DNA from: Aquimarina sp. TRL1
GTDB taxonomy: Bacteria; Bacteroidota; Bacteroidia; Flavobacteriales; Flavobacteriaceae
DNA length: 64,000 nt
Reading direction: 5' to 3'
Assembly (NCBI RefSeq): GCF_013365535.1
Contig: NZ_CP053590.1
Span: 3,152,501 to 3,216,500 of the forward strand
This document shows, piece after piece, positions 51,606 to 63,800 of this stretch. The translations under genes were made by a program, and so were the position numbers. How positions within the stretch are numbered: the first letter of the stretch is position 1; each line of letters begins with the position of its first letter. The notes below the pieces were generated by a model. It made no database searches, had not been told where the DNA came from, and saw only the letters and a list, made by a program, of their open reading frames with translations.

Positions 51606-53010
51606 GGAGATAACAATTAATACCATTGTATTTTTTATAATGGGATATGCTGCAATTGCTCAAGAGATCATAGAAGAAGAAGTAGTTGCACAAGTTGATT
51701 CTGTAAAAAAAGAAGTTCCTTTCCAAAAAACAAAAATAGATGGAGTTGCAGCAGTAATCGGAAGTTATGTAATTCTGGATAGTGATATCGATGTAGCGTA
51801 TCAGCAAATAGTAAGTGAAGGCGTTTCTACCGACGAAGTAGATAAATGTCAGTTGGCAGGGAGTTTGTTCGAAAATAAATTATATGCACACCATGCAGTT
51901 CAGGATAGTTTGGAAGTGTCAGAAGGAGAAATAAACTCTATTGTAGAACAGCAAATGGCATATATGGTTCAGGAATTAGGAACCATGGAAAAAGTGCTTA
52001 GCTTCTATAAAAAGGAAGATGTAGACGCATTAAAAAAGGAATTGTACGAAGTTCATAAATCCAGTAAGTTATCAAATCAGATGCGTTCTAAGATTACGGA
52101 TGAGGTAGAAATTACACCAGAAGAAGTAAGAGAATTCTTTGATGATATTCCAAAAGATGAAAGACCTTTATTTGGTACGGAGTTAGAATTGGCTCAAATC
52201 GTGATCGAGCCAAAAGTATCGGAAGAAGCAAAACAAAAAGTAATTAACAGATTACAGCAATTCAGAACAGAAATCGTAGAAAACGGAAGTAGTTTTGCGA
52301 CGAAAGCAGTATTATATTCACAGGATCCGGGATCAAAATCTACCGGAGGGAAATATACATTAAATAGAAAAACGCCATTCGCAAAAGAATTCAAAGATGT
52401 AGCATTTAGTTCTCAGGAAGGAGAAGTAAGCGAGCCCTTTGAAACTGAATTTGGGTATCACTTATTGAAGGTGGATAAAATACGAGGAGAAGAAATAGAT
52501 GTAAGACACATTTTATTAGTTCCGGAAATAGAAAGAGAAAATGTAGAAAAAGCAAAAAAACTAATCGATTCGATTCGTACAAGTATCATATCAGGATCGA
52601 TTTCTTTTGAAGACGCGGCCAGAAAATTTAGTGATGAAAAAGAAACGAAGCAAAACGGAGGAAAGCTAATAAACCCAACAACAGGAGATACACACTTTGA
52701 ACTTACCAAAATAGATCCTATATTGTATGATCAAGTATCGAAGTTAAAAGAAAATGAAGTGTCTTTAATCATTCCTGATCAGGATAGACAGGGAAGAAAG
52801 AAGTTTAAACTCATTACGGTATTAAATCGTTTTGATGAACATATTGCTGATTATTCAAAGGATTATTTGAAAATTCAGGAATTAGCACTTCGTAAAAAAC
52901 AAATTAATGCTATTAGAAAATGGCAAGATGAAAAAATAAGGGATACCTATATAAAAGTCAGTGGAGAATACGAAAATTGCGAGTACAGTGGAAATTGGTT
53001 AAAAAAATAA
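51568..53010 (+). CDS. surA: SurA-like periplasmic peptidyl-prolyl isomerase
   Basis: 480-aa exported chaperone. An N-terminal hydrophobic segment (INTIVFFIMGYAAIAQ) is the signal. The SurA N-domain follows (IDGVAAVIGSYVILDSDIDVAY). Parvulin domain 1 is near residues 200-305 (LAQIVIEP, TGGKYTLNRKTPF, FGYHLLKVD) and domain 2 near 310-415 (DVRHILLVPE, NGGKLINPTTGD). It starts inside the preceding gene (38-bp overlap), showing translational coupling, and ends 6 bp before the MoxR gene. The name surA rests on architecture; the 648-aa paralogue could share the role. Confidence 0.88.
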   Translation: MRLKTNNLKFTIREITINTIVFFIMGYAAIAQEIIEEEVVAQVDSVKKEVPFQKTKIDGVAAVIGSYVILDSDIDVAYQQIVSEGVSTDEVDKCQLAGSLFENKLYAHHAVQDSLEVSEGEINSIVEQQMAYMVQELGTMEKVLSFYKKEDVDALKKELYEVHKSSKLSNQMRSKITDEVEITPEEVREFFDDIPKDERPLFGTELELAQIVIEPKVSEEAKQKVINRLQQFRTEIVENGSSFATKAVLYSQDPGSKSTGGKYTLNRKTPFAKEFKDVAFSSQEGEVSEPFETEFGYHLLKVDKIRGEEIDVRHILLVPEIERENVEKAKKLIDSIRTSIISGSISFEDAARKFSDEKETKQNGGKLINPTTGDTHFELTKIDPILYDQVSKLKENEVSLIIPDQDRQGRKKFKLITVLNRFDEHIADYSKDYLKIQELALRKKQINAIRKWQDEKIRDTYIKVSGEYENCEYSGNWLKK

Positions 53011-53016
53011 AATAGT

Positions 53017-53970
53017 ATGTCAGACGTTGCAGCTGTAGAGCAACTGGTAAATAAGTATACCGAGCTAAAAAAAGAAATATCTAAAATAATTATTGGTCAG
53101 GAAAAAGTAATTGACCAAATTCTTATCTCCGTATTTTCAGGAGGGCATGCACTGTTGATCGGTGTACCGGGACTAGCCAAAACCTTAATGGTGAATACCA
53201 TTTCTCAGGCATTAGGGCTGGATTTCAAAAGAATACAATTTACCCCTGATCTGATGCCTAGTGATATCCTGGGGAGTGAAATATTAGATGAGACCAGACA
53301 ATTTAAGTTTATTAAAGGGCCTGTTTTTTCTAATATTATTCTGGCAGATGAAATAAACAGAACACCACCTAAGACACAAGCAGCATTGCTGGAAGCGATG
53401 CAGGAAAGATCAGTAACTGTAGCAGGACATCATTATAAATTAGACCTTCCTTATTTTGTATTGGCAACTCAGAACCCTATTGAGCAGGAAGGAACGTATC
53501 CATTGCCAGAAGCACAGTTAGATAGATTTATGTTTGCTATTGAATTGTCATATCCTACTTTTGAAGAAGAAGTAGAAGTGGTAAAAAGCACAACGGGGGT
53601 TTCTGTTAAAGAAATTAACCCTTTGTTTACAGCAGAAGAGATCGTTAATATACAGCAACTAATTAGGAAAATACCTATAGCTGATAATGTGGTAGAATAT
53701 GCAGTGGGATTAGTAGGAAAAACAAGACCTAATGGAGAAAACGTTCCGGATATTATTAAAAACTATGTAGATTGGGGAGCCGGACCAAGAGCTTCTCAGA
53801 ATTTAGTTCTGGCCGCAAAAACACATGCGGTAATCCATGGGAAGTATTCTCCGGATATAGAAGATATACAAGCAGTAGCCTTAGGTATTTTACGACATAG
53901 AATGATAAAAAATTATAAAGCAGAAGCAGAAGGCGTAGGTATAGAAGATATTATAAAAAAGATTTTATAA
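53017..53970 (+). CDS. MoxR-family AAA+ ATPase
   Basis: 317-aa cytoplasmic AAA+ chaperone. Walker A is GVPGLAKT near residue 47, Walker B ILADEINRTPPKTQAALLEAMQE, sensor 1 LATQNPIEQEGTYPLPEAQLDRF, and the arginine-finger/sensor 2 region GAGPRASQNL. MoxR proteins often act with VWA-domain proteins, but none follows in this operon: a terminator comes directly after. It is the last gene of the parvulin operon. Confidence 0.93.
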   Translation: MSDVAAVEQLVNKYTELKKEISKIIIGQEKVIDQILISVFSGGHALLIGVPGLAKTLMVNTISQALGLDFKRIQFTPDLMPSDILGSEILDETRQFKFIKGPVFSNIILADEINRTPPKTQAALLEAMQERSVTVAGHHYKLDLPYFVLATQNPIEQEGTYPLPEAQLDRFMFAIELSYPTFEEEVEVVKSTTGVSVKEINPLFTAEEIVNIQQLIRKIPIADNVVEYAVGLVGKTRPNGENVPDIIKNYVDWGAGPRASQNLVLAAKTHAVIHGKYSPDIEDIQAVALGILRHRMIKNYKAEAEGVGIEDIIKKIL

Positions 53971-53994
53971 AGAGTTTTTTTGCTAGAAAATTTT

Positions 53995-54027
53995 AAAAAG
54001 GTTTAAACGGTTGTTTAAACCTTTTTT
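53995..54027 (+). terminator. Terminator of the parvulin-MoxR operon
   Basis: Perfect 14-bp stem AAAAAGGTTTAAAC (53995-54008) with GTTTAAACCTTTTT (54013-54026), 4-nt loop GGTT, then T. Confidence 0.85.
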
Positions 54028-54124
54028 GTTTTATGATGTCATAAAAGAGAACGTTCATGAATTAATAAATAAAGTAAACATATAATGAGGAGCAATTGTA
54101 ATCATTATCAATAGAATCAAAAAA

Positions 54125-54553
54125 ATGAAAAAAGAAATGAAAAAGATTTTGTCAATAGTTATGATCATGTTGATCAGTACTGTATCTGCACAAATTCATG
54201 CGCAGGATCATGAAAAAAGAAGGGAATTGAGAAACAGTTTTTTCGAGAGCCTTTCAGATCATCAAAAAGAACAGTTGAAATATCATAAAGAGTTAAAAAA
54301 ACAACATAGAGAAGCTTTTAGAGAAACATTTACAGAAGAGCAACGCGCTATTGTTACTAATGAAGATTTATCCAGAGTAGGAAAAAGAAAAGCACTGAGA
54401 CCAACATTATCAAACGAACAAAAGCAATTGAAGAAGAAAAATAAAGAGCGAATGGAAAAAGAAAGGGAAAAATTTGAAGCTACGCTAGATGCAAAACAAT
54501 TAGAAACTCTCGAAAGGATAAAAGCGATGAGAAAAAAGAAAGGTAGAATGTGA
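54125..54553 (+). CDS. Spy/CpxP-like exported helical protein
   Basis: 142-aa protein with a signal peptide (ILSIVMIMLISTVSAQIHAQ) followed by almost entirely charged helical sequence rich in Lys, Glu and Arg. LSDHQKEQLKYH, FTEEQRAI, LSNEQKQLKKK and LDAKQLETL repeat an L-x(2-4)-Q pattern like the LTxxQ motif of Spy/CpxP chaperones. An ATG four codons in (54137) is an alternative start. It is transcribed alone with its own terminator. Envelope-stress chaperoning is plausible, not shown. Confidence 0.7.
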   Translation: MKKEMKKILSIVMIMLISTVSAQIHAQDHEKRRELRNSFFESLSDHQKEQLKYHKELKKQHREAFRETFTEEQRAIVTNEDLSRVGKRKALRPTLSNEQKQLKKKNKERMEKEREKFEATLDAKQLETLERIKAMRKKKGRM

Positions 54554-54581
54554 TCGTTCACTAAAAAATATAGTACATAAG

Positions 54582-54612
54582 AAAGGTAGCGCTAACAGTG
54601 CTGCCTTTTTTT
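54582..54612 (+). terminator. Terminator of the Spy-like gene
   Basis: AAAGGTAGCGCT (54582-54593) pairs with AGTGCTGCCTTT (54597-54608) with two G-U pairs, then a T-run. Confidence 0.8.
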
Positions 54613-54896
54613 ATAGAATACATTTTAGAAGAAAAACTTATTACATAGGTTTTATTCTGTTTTGTTAATTTTTTAACATAAAATTACACTTCGTCGATAT
54701 TAATCTGCATTTCGTCGAACAAATTGAATTGTTTAGTCGAAATTAAGTGATGATTCCTGAAGGTTATAAATACTTTTATATAGAGTTGATTTATAAATGA
54801 TTGTTTTGAAGTGAAGTTGTTCGCTTTAAAACAACGTATTGTTTTTTAATAAATATGTCCTGAGTCTATAAAAGTAAATTTAAAACCAGATTGAAT
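54613..54896 (+). other. Intergenic leader of the giant surface protein
   Basis: About 280 bp of AT-rich sequence. It contains three phased TTCGTCGA-like boxes (54690-54740) and a short GTTGTT/AACAAC hairpin at 54816-54835. No ORF or RNA gene was found and no clear TAnnTTTG element. Confidence 0.5.
54685..54740 (+). promoter_or_regulatory. Three helically phased TTCGTCGA-like boxes
   Basis: TACACTTCGTCGA and TGCATTTCGTCGA are near-identical 13-mers whose TTCGTCGA cores start at 54690 and 54711 (21 bp apart). A weaker TTAGTCGA starts at 54733 (22 bp further). Two-helical-turn direct repeats are typical of LytTR-type response-regulator sites. Confidence 0.5.
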
Positions 54897-57800
54897 ATGA
54901 ATAATCATTACTTAACCGGTTTAACGAAAGTATTCGATACACTACAGAGAGTTCCTTTTTTTATAATAGGAGTTCTTTTTAGTGTATTTGTTTCAGAAAC
55001 GATGTATGCGCAATGCCCTGCGGGAGCAATTGATTATGCAAGTAGCCCAACTAATACAATTGCTTCAGGAGAAGTATATTGTCTTAGCCAGGATTTAGAT
55101 ATAGGTAATGCAAATCTTACAATTCAATCTGGTGGAGAATTACACATAGAATCCGGTTTTGAATTACAAGGAAATGGTGTTCTGACAATTCAGGGAACTG
55201 TTGTAGTCAATGATGGGGCCGGTATTACTTACGTAGGTTCATCAGAAATTGGGATTTTTGGAACAGCAGTCACCTCAGTCTTACGATTAGGTGTCGGATC
55301 TTTTTTCTCTATAAATGGATCATTGACTCAAAACGACCCTACATTCTTTGGAAATTTAAACCCAGGACATAGTGCGACTATAGAAATGAATAATTGTTCT
55401 GTAGTAGAAGTGTGTTCGACATTTACACAGCAGGCAGAAACCTATCCAAGTGTTGTGTATATAGGAGATGGGAGTTGTGAAGCCTATTTTATAGATAAAG
55501 CTCAGGTAAGTGGTGGGTCAGGATCAACACTGACGAATTCTACCAGTGTCAACTGGATTGCTATGAATACAATAACCAGTCTAAGTGAGGGAGGAGCTAC
55601 ACTTTGTGGTCCCAATGCTACACAGGCTACATGTAGTATGTGGCCGGCAGGACTTACAGATGCTGTTGCGGCGAATTGTGCAGAAGCTAAAGGAATTGCG
55701 GCAGGATTATCAGGGGGATCAGGACCAACTACGACAGATACCGATGGAGATGGAGTGACAGATGATGTGGATTTAGATAATGATAATGATGGGATTTTAG
55801 ATAGTGTTGAATGTCTATCTGTAGAAGTTATCCCAACGGGAGTTAGTAGTACCGATGATGATTTTAATAATCCTAATAACGGAAGTGATACTCCTGGAGC
55901 TTTAATAAACACTATAGATGGTAATTTAGGAACTTATATTGCAGATGCAGCGCCTTCAGGAGGCTATTCTGATGTTACGTATACCTATCCTTCTTCTAGG
56001 TTGCAGACATTGCGAATTTATAATAATGCAGGAAGTCTATTAGGAGATCCTCAGGCAATAAATACAATTGGTACAATTAATTTTTATAACAGTTCAGATG
56101 TCTTGATTGGTACGTTATCATCAGTGGCAGTACCTAATGGAAATGCAGGAGGAAATCCTTTTGAAATTCCCATGGATCTTCATGATGTAACAAAAGTAGA
56201 AGTATTAGATTTAACAGGACTTTCTTCAGGAATTGCATGGAGATCATTTAGGTTAGTAACATGTACAGATTCAGATGGAGATGGGATTTTTGATCCAGAA
56301 GATTTAGATTCTGATAATGATGGGATTCCAGATAATATAGAAGGACAAGCAACAAACGGATATATAGCACCGAATACAGATAGTGCAGCAACATATACGA
56401 CTAATAATGGAGTAAATTCAGCTTATTTAGGAGGGGTAACCCCAGTAAATACTGATGGAACGGATAATCCGGACTACCTGGATATGGATTCAGATAATGA
56501 AGGAGGTAATGATACAGCAGAAGCAGGTCTTACACTATCAGGTAATCAGGGAGCTAATGGGCTAGATAATAGTTATGATAATGGAGATGACTATACTGAT
56601 GTCAATGGTAACTTTGATAATACCCAAGCAGATAATTTCCCGGATGAAGATAGTGATGTAGCTATTGAAGATGTAGATTATAGAGATGCGACAAATAGTG
56701 ATAATGATAATGATGGGATTCCTGATTTTGTAGACCTGGACGATGATAATGATGGGATTTTGGATTGTGAAGAAATAGGCATAAATGCCTCAACAGAAGT
56801 TGATGGTCTTTTTAATATTGTCGGGGATGCTAATAAATTAGGAGCAAAAGAAATGCAATTGACTCCAAATAGCTTAAATCAATCAGGGCAAGTAATGTCA
56901 GTGAGCAAAATTGATTTTGAAAGTAATTTTACAATACTTTTTGAAGCATATTTAGGAACGAATAATAACGAATCTGATTTTTTAAATTCAGGAGCAGATG
57001 GTATTGCAATAGTTTTTCATGATGATCCAGCAGGCACATCAGCATCAGGAAGCGATGGAAATGGTATAGGTGCCTTAGGAATTCAAAATGGAATTGTATT
57101 AGAATTAGATACATTTAATAACGGAGGGAGTACAGGCGATATTGTAGATGACCATGGAATGATATGGGATTCAGATGATCAAAGTATTCATTTATCAGGA
57201 GCGGTTTCTTTGGGGCAACTTGAGGATGGCGCATGGCACCCTGTAGAAGTGAGTTGGGATTTTACGACTAAAACATTAGTATATAAAGTTGATGGTATAA
57301 CAGCCGGTAGTTATACAGGTGATGTTGTGTCAAATCATTTTGGCGGAAGCAATATGGTTCATTTTGGTTTTACAGCCTCAACCGGAAGTGTTGTGAATGA
57401 ACATAAAATCAGGTTCGATAATTTTTGTAATGATTTACCTTTAGTAGAAGATTCAGATAATGATGGAATATCTAATCACAAAGATCTAGACAGTGACGGA
57501 GATGGTATTCCGGATAATATAGAAGCACAGACGACGAACGGATATATTCCTCCTTCAGGAAATGATAGCGATAATGATGGATTGGATGATGCTTACGAAG
57601 GAACAGGAAATGAAGGGTTAACCCCTGTAAATACAGATGGAACAGATCAGCCGGATTACTTAGATTTAGATTCAGATAATGAAGGAGGGAATGATACAAT
57701 TGAAGCAGGTCTTACATTATCAGGTAGCGTTGGAGCTAATGGGCTAGATAATAGTTATGATAATGGAGATGATTATACCGATGTCAACGGTAGTTTTGAT

Positions 57801-60800
57801 AATACACAAACAGATAACTTTCCCGATGAAGATAGTGATGTTGCTATTGAAGATGTAGATTATAGAGATGCGACAGATAGTGATAATGATAATGATGGAA
57901 TTCCTGATGCCGTAGATTTGGATGATGATAATGATGGGATTCTTGATACAGTAGAGGCATTATGTGACACTAACTTGATAGCAAATGGAGATTTCTCTAA
58001 TGGGAGTGATAAATGGACAAGTAGTTTTGCTTCAGGAGACACAGGAGGAATCAATTATACAGGAGGAACAGTTCAGTATAATGTAGATAATGATGGGGAT
58101 TTGTATCCAATAAATAAGGTAATTACAGAAAATACAGATCTTTTTACATTAGAAAATGGTAAAGCATATACATTTAAGTTTGATGCTCATTTTCTGAGTG
58201 CTGTTCAGTTTGAGGTAGTGAATTTCAAATGGGTTATTATGGATAATTCAGGGAATTTAATTTCGGAAATTAATGAATATACTACAGGAGGAACTACAGG
58301 AACGGCTTCCGGGATAGTAATAACGGATACTCAGAGTACTTACATAAGTACATTTATTCATAATGAAGCAACTGGAACTTATAAGTTAGGATTAACATGG
58401 GATGCAATAGAAGGCTTTCCAGGAGAAGGAAGAGATGTTATTTTTGATAATATATGTTTATCAGATAATGATTTAGATAATGATGGGATTCCTGATCATA
58501 TGGATTTAGATAGTGACGGAGATGGTATTCCGGATAATATAGAAGCACAGACCACGAACGGATATATTCCTCCATCGGGGAATGATAGCGATAATGATGG
58601 ATTGGACGATGCTTATGAAGGTACGGGAAATGAAGGTTTGACTCCGGTGAATACAGATAATTTAGATACGCCTGATTACATAGATCTGGATTCAGATAAT
58701 GAAGGAGGAAATGATACTGCAGAAGCGGGACTTACGCTATCTGGTAATGTCGGAGCTAATGGTTTGGATGATGCAATAGATAACGGCGATGATTATACGG
58801 ACGTTAATGGAAGTTTTGATAATAGTCAGGCAGATAACTTTCCTGATTCAGACAATGATGTGGCTGTCGAAGATGTAGATTATAGAGATGCGTTAACTTC
58901 TTTTGGATGTACTCCAGGTTTTTATCAAGTAGTGACGGATCAGTTCAGAATTATGGACCCGGCTACAGGTTTGTATTCAGATGTAGGAAGTCCTTGGGTA
59001 AATGCTTATAATTCTATAGGATATAATCCAGTTGATGGATTTGTATATGGAGTAGATAATACGACCAGGCATTTATTAAAAATAGATGGAAATGGAAATA
59101 TAGCTGATTTAGGTGATTTAATAGATAATGCTACAAGTAACCCTATGGGGTCCAATGTCAATGCTGCCGATTTTGATAGTAGTGGAGCTATGTGGATTAA
59201 GCAGTCTGGTTCTGGTTTTTTTAGAAAAGTAGATATTGCGACTAATACCTATGATCAAATTAATACGACGGGAGCAAATTTTGATGTAGCTGATTTTATT
59301 ATTATCAATGATATAGCATATGGAGTAAAAGATAATCGATTAAGAGTAGCAGATTTAACAACAGACCCAATTGTAGTAACCAGTAAAACCGTATCAGGAT
59401 TAGGAGCAAGCTCTGGAGGATATGGGGCAACTTTCGGGGATGCTCAAAATAACTTATACGTATTCAGAAATGGGACAGGAGGTTTCTATAGAATTAACGA
59501 TTATGAAAGTGCTAGCCCTTCAGCTACATTGTTATTAACAGGAGCTGCTTCTGGTTCTAATGATGGAGCTGCATGTCCAGATGCGTGCCCTGCTTTTGAT
59601 CTGGATTGTGATGGTGTATTGAATACAGATGAGGATTTAAATGGTAATGGAGATAATACAGATGATGATACAGATGGAGATGGAATACCAAACTATTTAG
59701 ATGTAGATGATGATAATGATGGGATTTATACCAGCGAAGAAGATACAGACGGTAATGGTACGGCTGCAAATGATAATGAAGATGGAGATGGATTACCGGA
59801 TTATTTAGATCCTGATTCTGATAATGATGGGTGTAATGATGCTAATGAAGCTTATGGAGATGCAAATGCGGATAATGGTGATGGAGGAGAATATGGAGAT
59901 GCTGATACAGCTGTAGAAGGCGATGGTTCCGGTAAGATCAATCCGGATGGAAGTGTTGCGGCAGCATCGTATACAACAGGTACTGTACCATCTGTTACTG
60001 ATGATTCCATAAAGATTGTTTGTGAGCCTTGCGCAGCAACAGTAATACCAAATTTCACAGATGTCGGATATGCAATATGGGCAGCGGCAGATTGTGATGA
60101 AGATGGAGTAACTAATGGATTGGAGGTTGATCAGGATAATGATAATACAACAGGACCTAACCAGACAGATCCTTTTGATGGATGTGATTATAATACTTCA
60201 GATCAGGTTATCGCTAATGTTAGTGCAGCCTGGAATGCATTAGACTGTGATGAGGATGGAGTTACCAACGGACAGGAGATTACAGATGGTACTGACCCAA
60301 CTGATGGATGTAGTTTAGTAGCAGCGAATCAGGATGCGACACCAAGTGCAGCCTGGAATGCATTAGACTGTGATGAGGATGGAGTTACCAACGGACAGGA
60401 GATTACAGATGGTACTGACCCAACTGACGGATGTAGTTTAGTAGCAGCGAATCAGGATGCGACACCAAGTGCAGCCTGGAATGCATTAGACTGTGATGAG
60501 GATGGAGTTACCAACGGACAGGAGATTACAGATGGTACTGACCCAACTGACGGATGTAGTTTAGTAGCAGCGAATCAGGATGCGACACCAAGTGCAGCCT
60601 GGAATGCATTAGACTGTGATGAGGATGGAGTTACCAACGGACAGGAGATTACAGATGGTACTGACCCAACTGATGGATGTAGTTTAGTAGCAGCGAATCA
60701 GGATGCGACACCAAGTGCAGCCTGGAATGCATTAGACTGTGATGAGGATGGAGTTACCAACGGACAGGAGATTACAGATGGTACTGACCCAACTGACGGA

Positions 60801-63800
60801 TGTAGTTTAGTAGCAGCGAATCAGGATGCGACACCAAGTGCAGCCTGGAATGCATTAGACTGTGATGAGGATGGAGTTACCAACGGACAGGAGATTACAG
60901 ATGGTACTGACCCAACTGACGGATGTAGTTTAGTAGCAGCGAATCAGGATGCGACACCAAGTGCAGCCTGGAATGCATTAGACTGTGATGAGGATGGAGT
61001 TACCAACGGACAAGAGATTACAGATGGTACCGACCCAACTGATGGATGTAGTTTAGTAGCAGCGAATCAGGATGCGACACCAAGTGCAGCCTGGAATGCA
61101 TTAGACTGTGATGAGGATGGGGTTACCAATGGACAAGAGATTACAGATGGTACCGATCCAACTGATGGATGTAGTTTAGTAGCAGCGAATCAGGATGCGA
61201 CACCAAGTGCAGCCTGGAATGCATTAGACTGTGATGAGGATGGAGTTACCAACGGACAAGAGATTACAGATGGTACTGACCCAACTGATGGATGTAGTTT
61301 AGTAGCAGCGAATCAGGATGCGACACCAAGTGCAGCCTGGAATGCATTAGACTGTGATGAGGATGGAGTTACCAACGGACAGGAGATTACAGATGGTACT
61401 GACCCAACTGACGGATGTAGTTTAGTAGCAGCGAATCAGGATGCGACACCAAGTGCAGCCTGGAACGCATTAGACTGTGATGAGGATGGAGTTACCAACG
61501 GACAGGAGATTACAGATGGTACTGACCCAACTGACGGATGTAGTTTAGTAGCAGCGAATCAGGATGCGACACCAAGTGCAGCCTGGAATGCATTAGACTG
61601 TGATGAGGATGGAGTTACCAACGGACAGGAGATTACAGATGGTACTGACCCAACTGACGGATGTAGTTTAGTAGCAGCGAATCAGGATGCGACACCAAGT
61701 GCAGCCTGGAATGCATTAGACTGTGATGAGGATGGAGTTACCAACGGACAAGAGATTACAGATGGTACCGACCCAACTGACGGATGTAGTTTAGTAGCAG
61801 CGAATCAGGATGCGACACCAAGTGCAGCCTGGAATGCATTAGACTGTGATGAGGATGGAGTTACCAACGGACAGGAGATTACAGATGGTACTGACCCAAC
61901 TGACGGATGTAGTTTAGTAGCAGCGAATCAGGATGCGACACCAAGTGCAGCCTGGAATGCATTAGACTGTGATGAGGATGGAGTTACCAACGGACAAGAG
62001 ATTACAGATGGTACCGACCCAACTGATGGATGTAGTTTAGTAGCAGCGAATCAGGATGTGACACCAAGTGCAGCCTGGAATGCATTAGACTGTGATGAGG
62101 ATGGAGTTACCAACGGACAGGAGATTACAGATGGTACTGACCCAACTGATGGATGTAGTTTAGTAGCAGCGAATCAGGATGCGACACCAAGTGCAGCCTG
62201 GAATGCATTAGACTGTGATGAGGATGGAGTTACCAACGGACAGGAGATTACAGATGGTACTGACCCAACTGACGGATGTAGTTTAGTAGCAGCGAATCAG
62301 GATGCGACACCAAGTGCAGCCTGGAATGCATTAGACTGTGATGAGGATGGAGTTACCAACGGACAGGAGATTACAGATGGTACTGACCCAACTGACGGAT
62401 GTAGTTTAGTAGCAGCGAATCAGGATGCGACACCAAGTGCAGCCTGGAACGCATTAGACTGTGATGAGGATGGAGTTACCAACGGACAGGAGATTACAGA
62501 TGGTACTGACCCAACTGACGGATGTAGTTTAGTAGCAGCGAATCAGGATGCGACACCAAGTGCAGCCTGGAATGCATTAGACTGTGATGAGGATGGAGTT
62601 ACCAACGGACAGGAGATTACAGATGGTACCGATCCAACTGATGGATGTAGTTTAGTAGCAGCGAATCAGGATGCGACACCAAGTGCAGCCTGGAATGCAT
62701 TAGACTGTGATGAGGATGGAGTTACCAACGGACAAGAGATTACAGATGGTACCGACCCAACTGACGGATGTAGTTTAGTAGCAGCGAATCAGGATGCGAC
62801 ACCAAGTGCAGCCTGGAATGCATTAGACTGTGATGAGGATGGAGTTACCAACGGACAAGAGATTACAGATGGTACTGACCCAACTGACGGATGTAGTTTA
62901 GTAGCAGCGAATCAGGATGCGACACCAAGTGCAGCCTGGAATGCATTAGACTGTGATGAGGATGGAGTTACCAACGGACAAGAGATTACAGATGGTACTG
63001 ACCCAACTGATGGATGTAGTTTAGTAGCAGCGAATCAGGATGCGACACCAAGTGCAGCCTGGAATGCATTAGACTGTGATGAGGATGGAGTTACCAACGG
63101 ACAGGAGATTACAGATGGTACTGACCCAACTGATGGATGTAGTTTAGTAGCAGCGAATCAGGATGCGACACCAAGTGCAGCCTGGAATGCATTAGACTGT
63201 GATGAGGATGGAGTTACCAACGGACAAGAGATTACAGATGGTACTGACCCAACTGACGGATGTAGTTTAGTAGCAGCGAATCAGGATGCGACACCAAGTG
63301 CAGCCTGGAATGCATTAGACTGTGATGAGGATGGAGTTACCAACGGACAAGAGATTACAGATGGTACTGACCCAACTGACGGATGTAGTTTAGTAGCAGC
63401 GAATCAGGATGCGACACCAAGTGCAGCCTGGAATGCATTAGACTGTGATGAGGATGGAGTTACCAACGGACAGGAGATTACAGATGGTACTGACCCAACT
63501 GATGGATGTAGTTTAGTAGCAGCGAATCAGGATGCGACACCAAGTGCAGCCTGGAATGCATTAGACTGTGATGAGGATGGAGTTACCAACGGACAGGAGA
63601 TTACAGATGGTACTGACCCAACTGACGGATGTAGTTTAGTAGCAGCGAATCAGGATGCGACACCAAGTGCAGCCTGGAATGCATTAGACTGTGATGAGGA
63701 TGGAGTTACCAACGGACAGGAGATTACAGATGGTACTGACCCAACTGACGGATGTAGTTTAGTAGCAGCGAATCAGGATGCGACACCAAGTGCAGCCTGG

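Noticed and set aside
55502..60058. Minus-strand frames opposite the giant protein (55502-55912, 56929-57114, 57472-57699, 57860-58054, 59557-59769, 59852-60058)
   Set aside because: They are low-complexity Pro/Ser or His/Leu products, the antisense of Asp/Gly-rich codons, with no starts or domains of their own.
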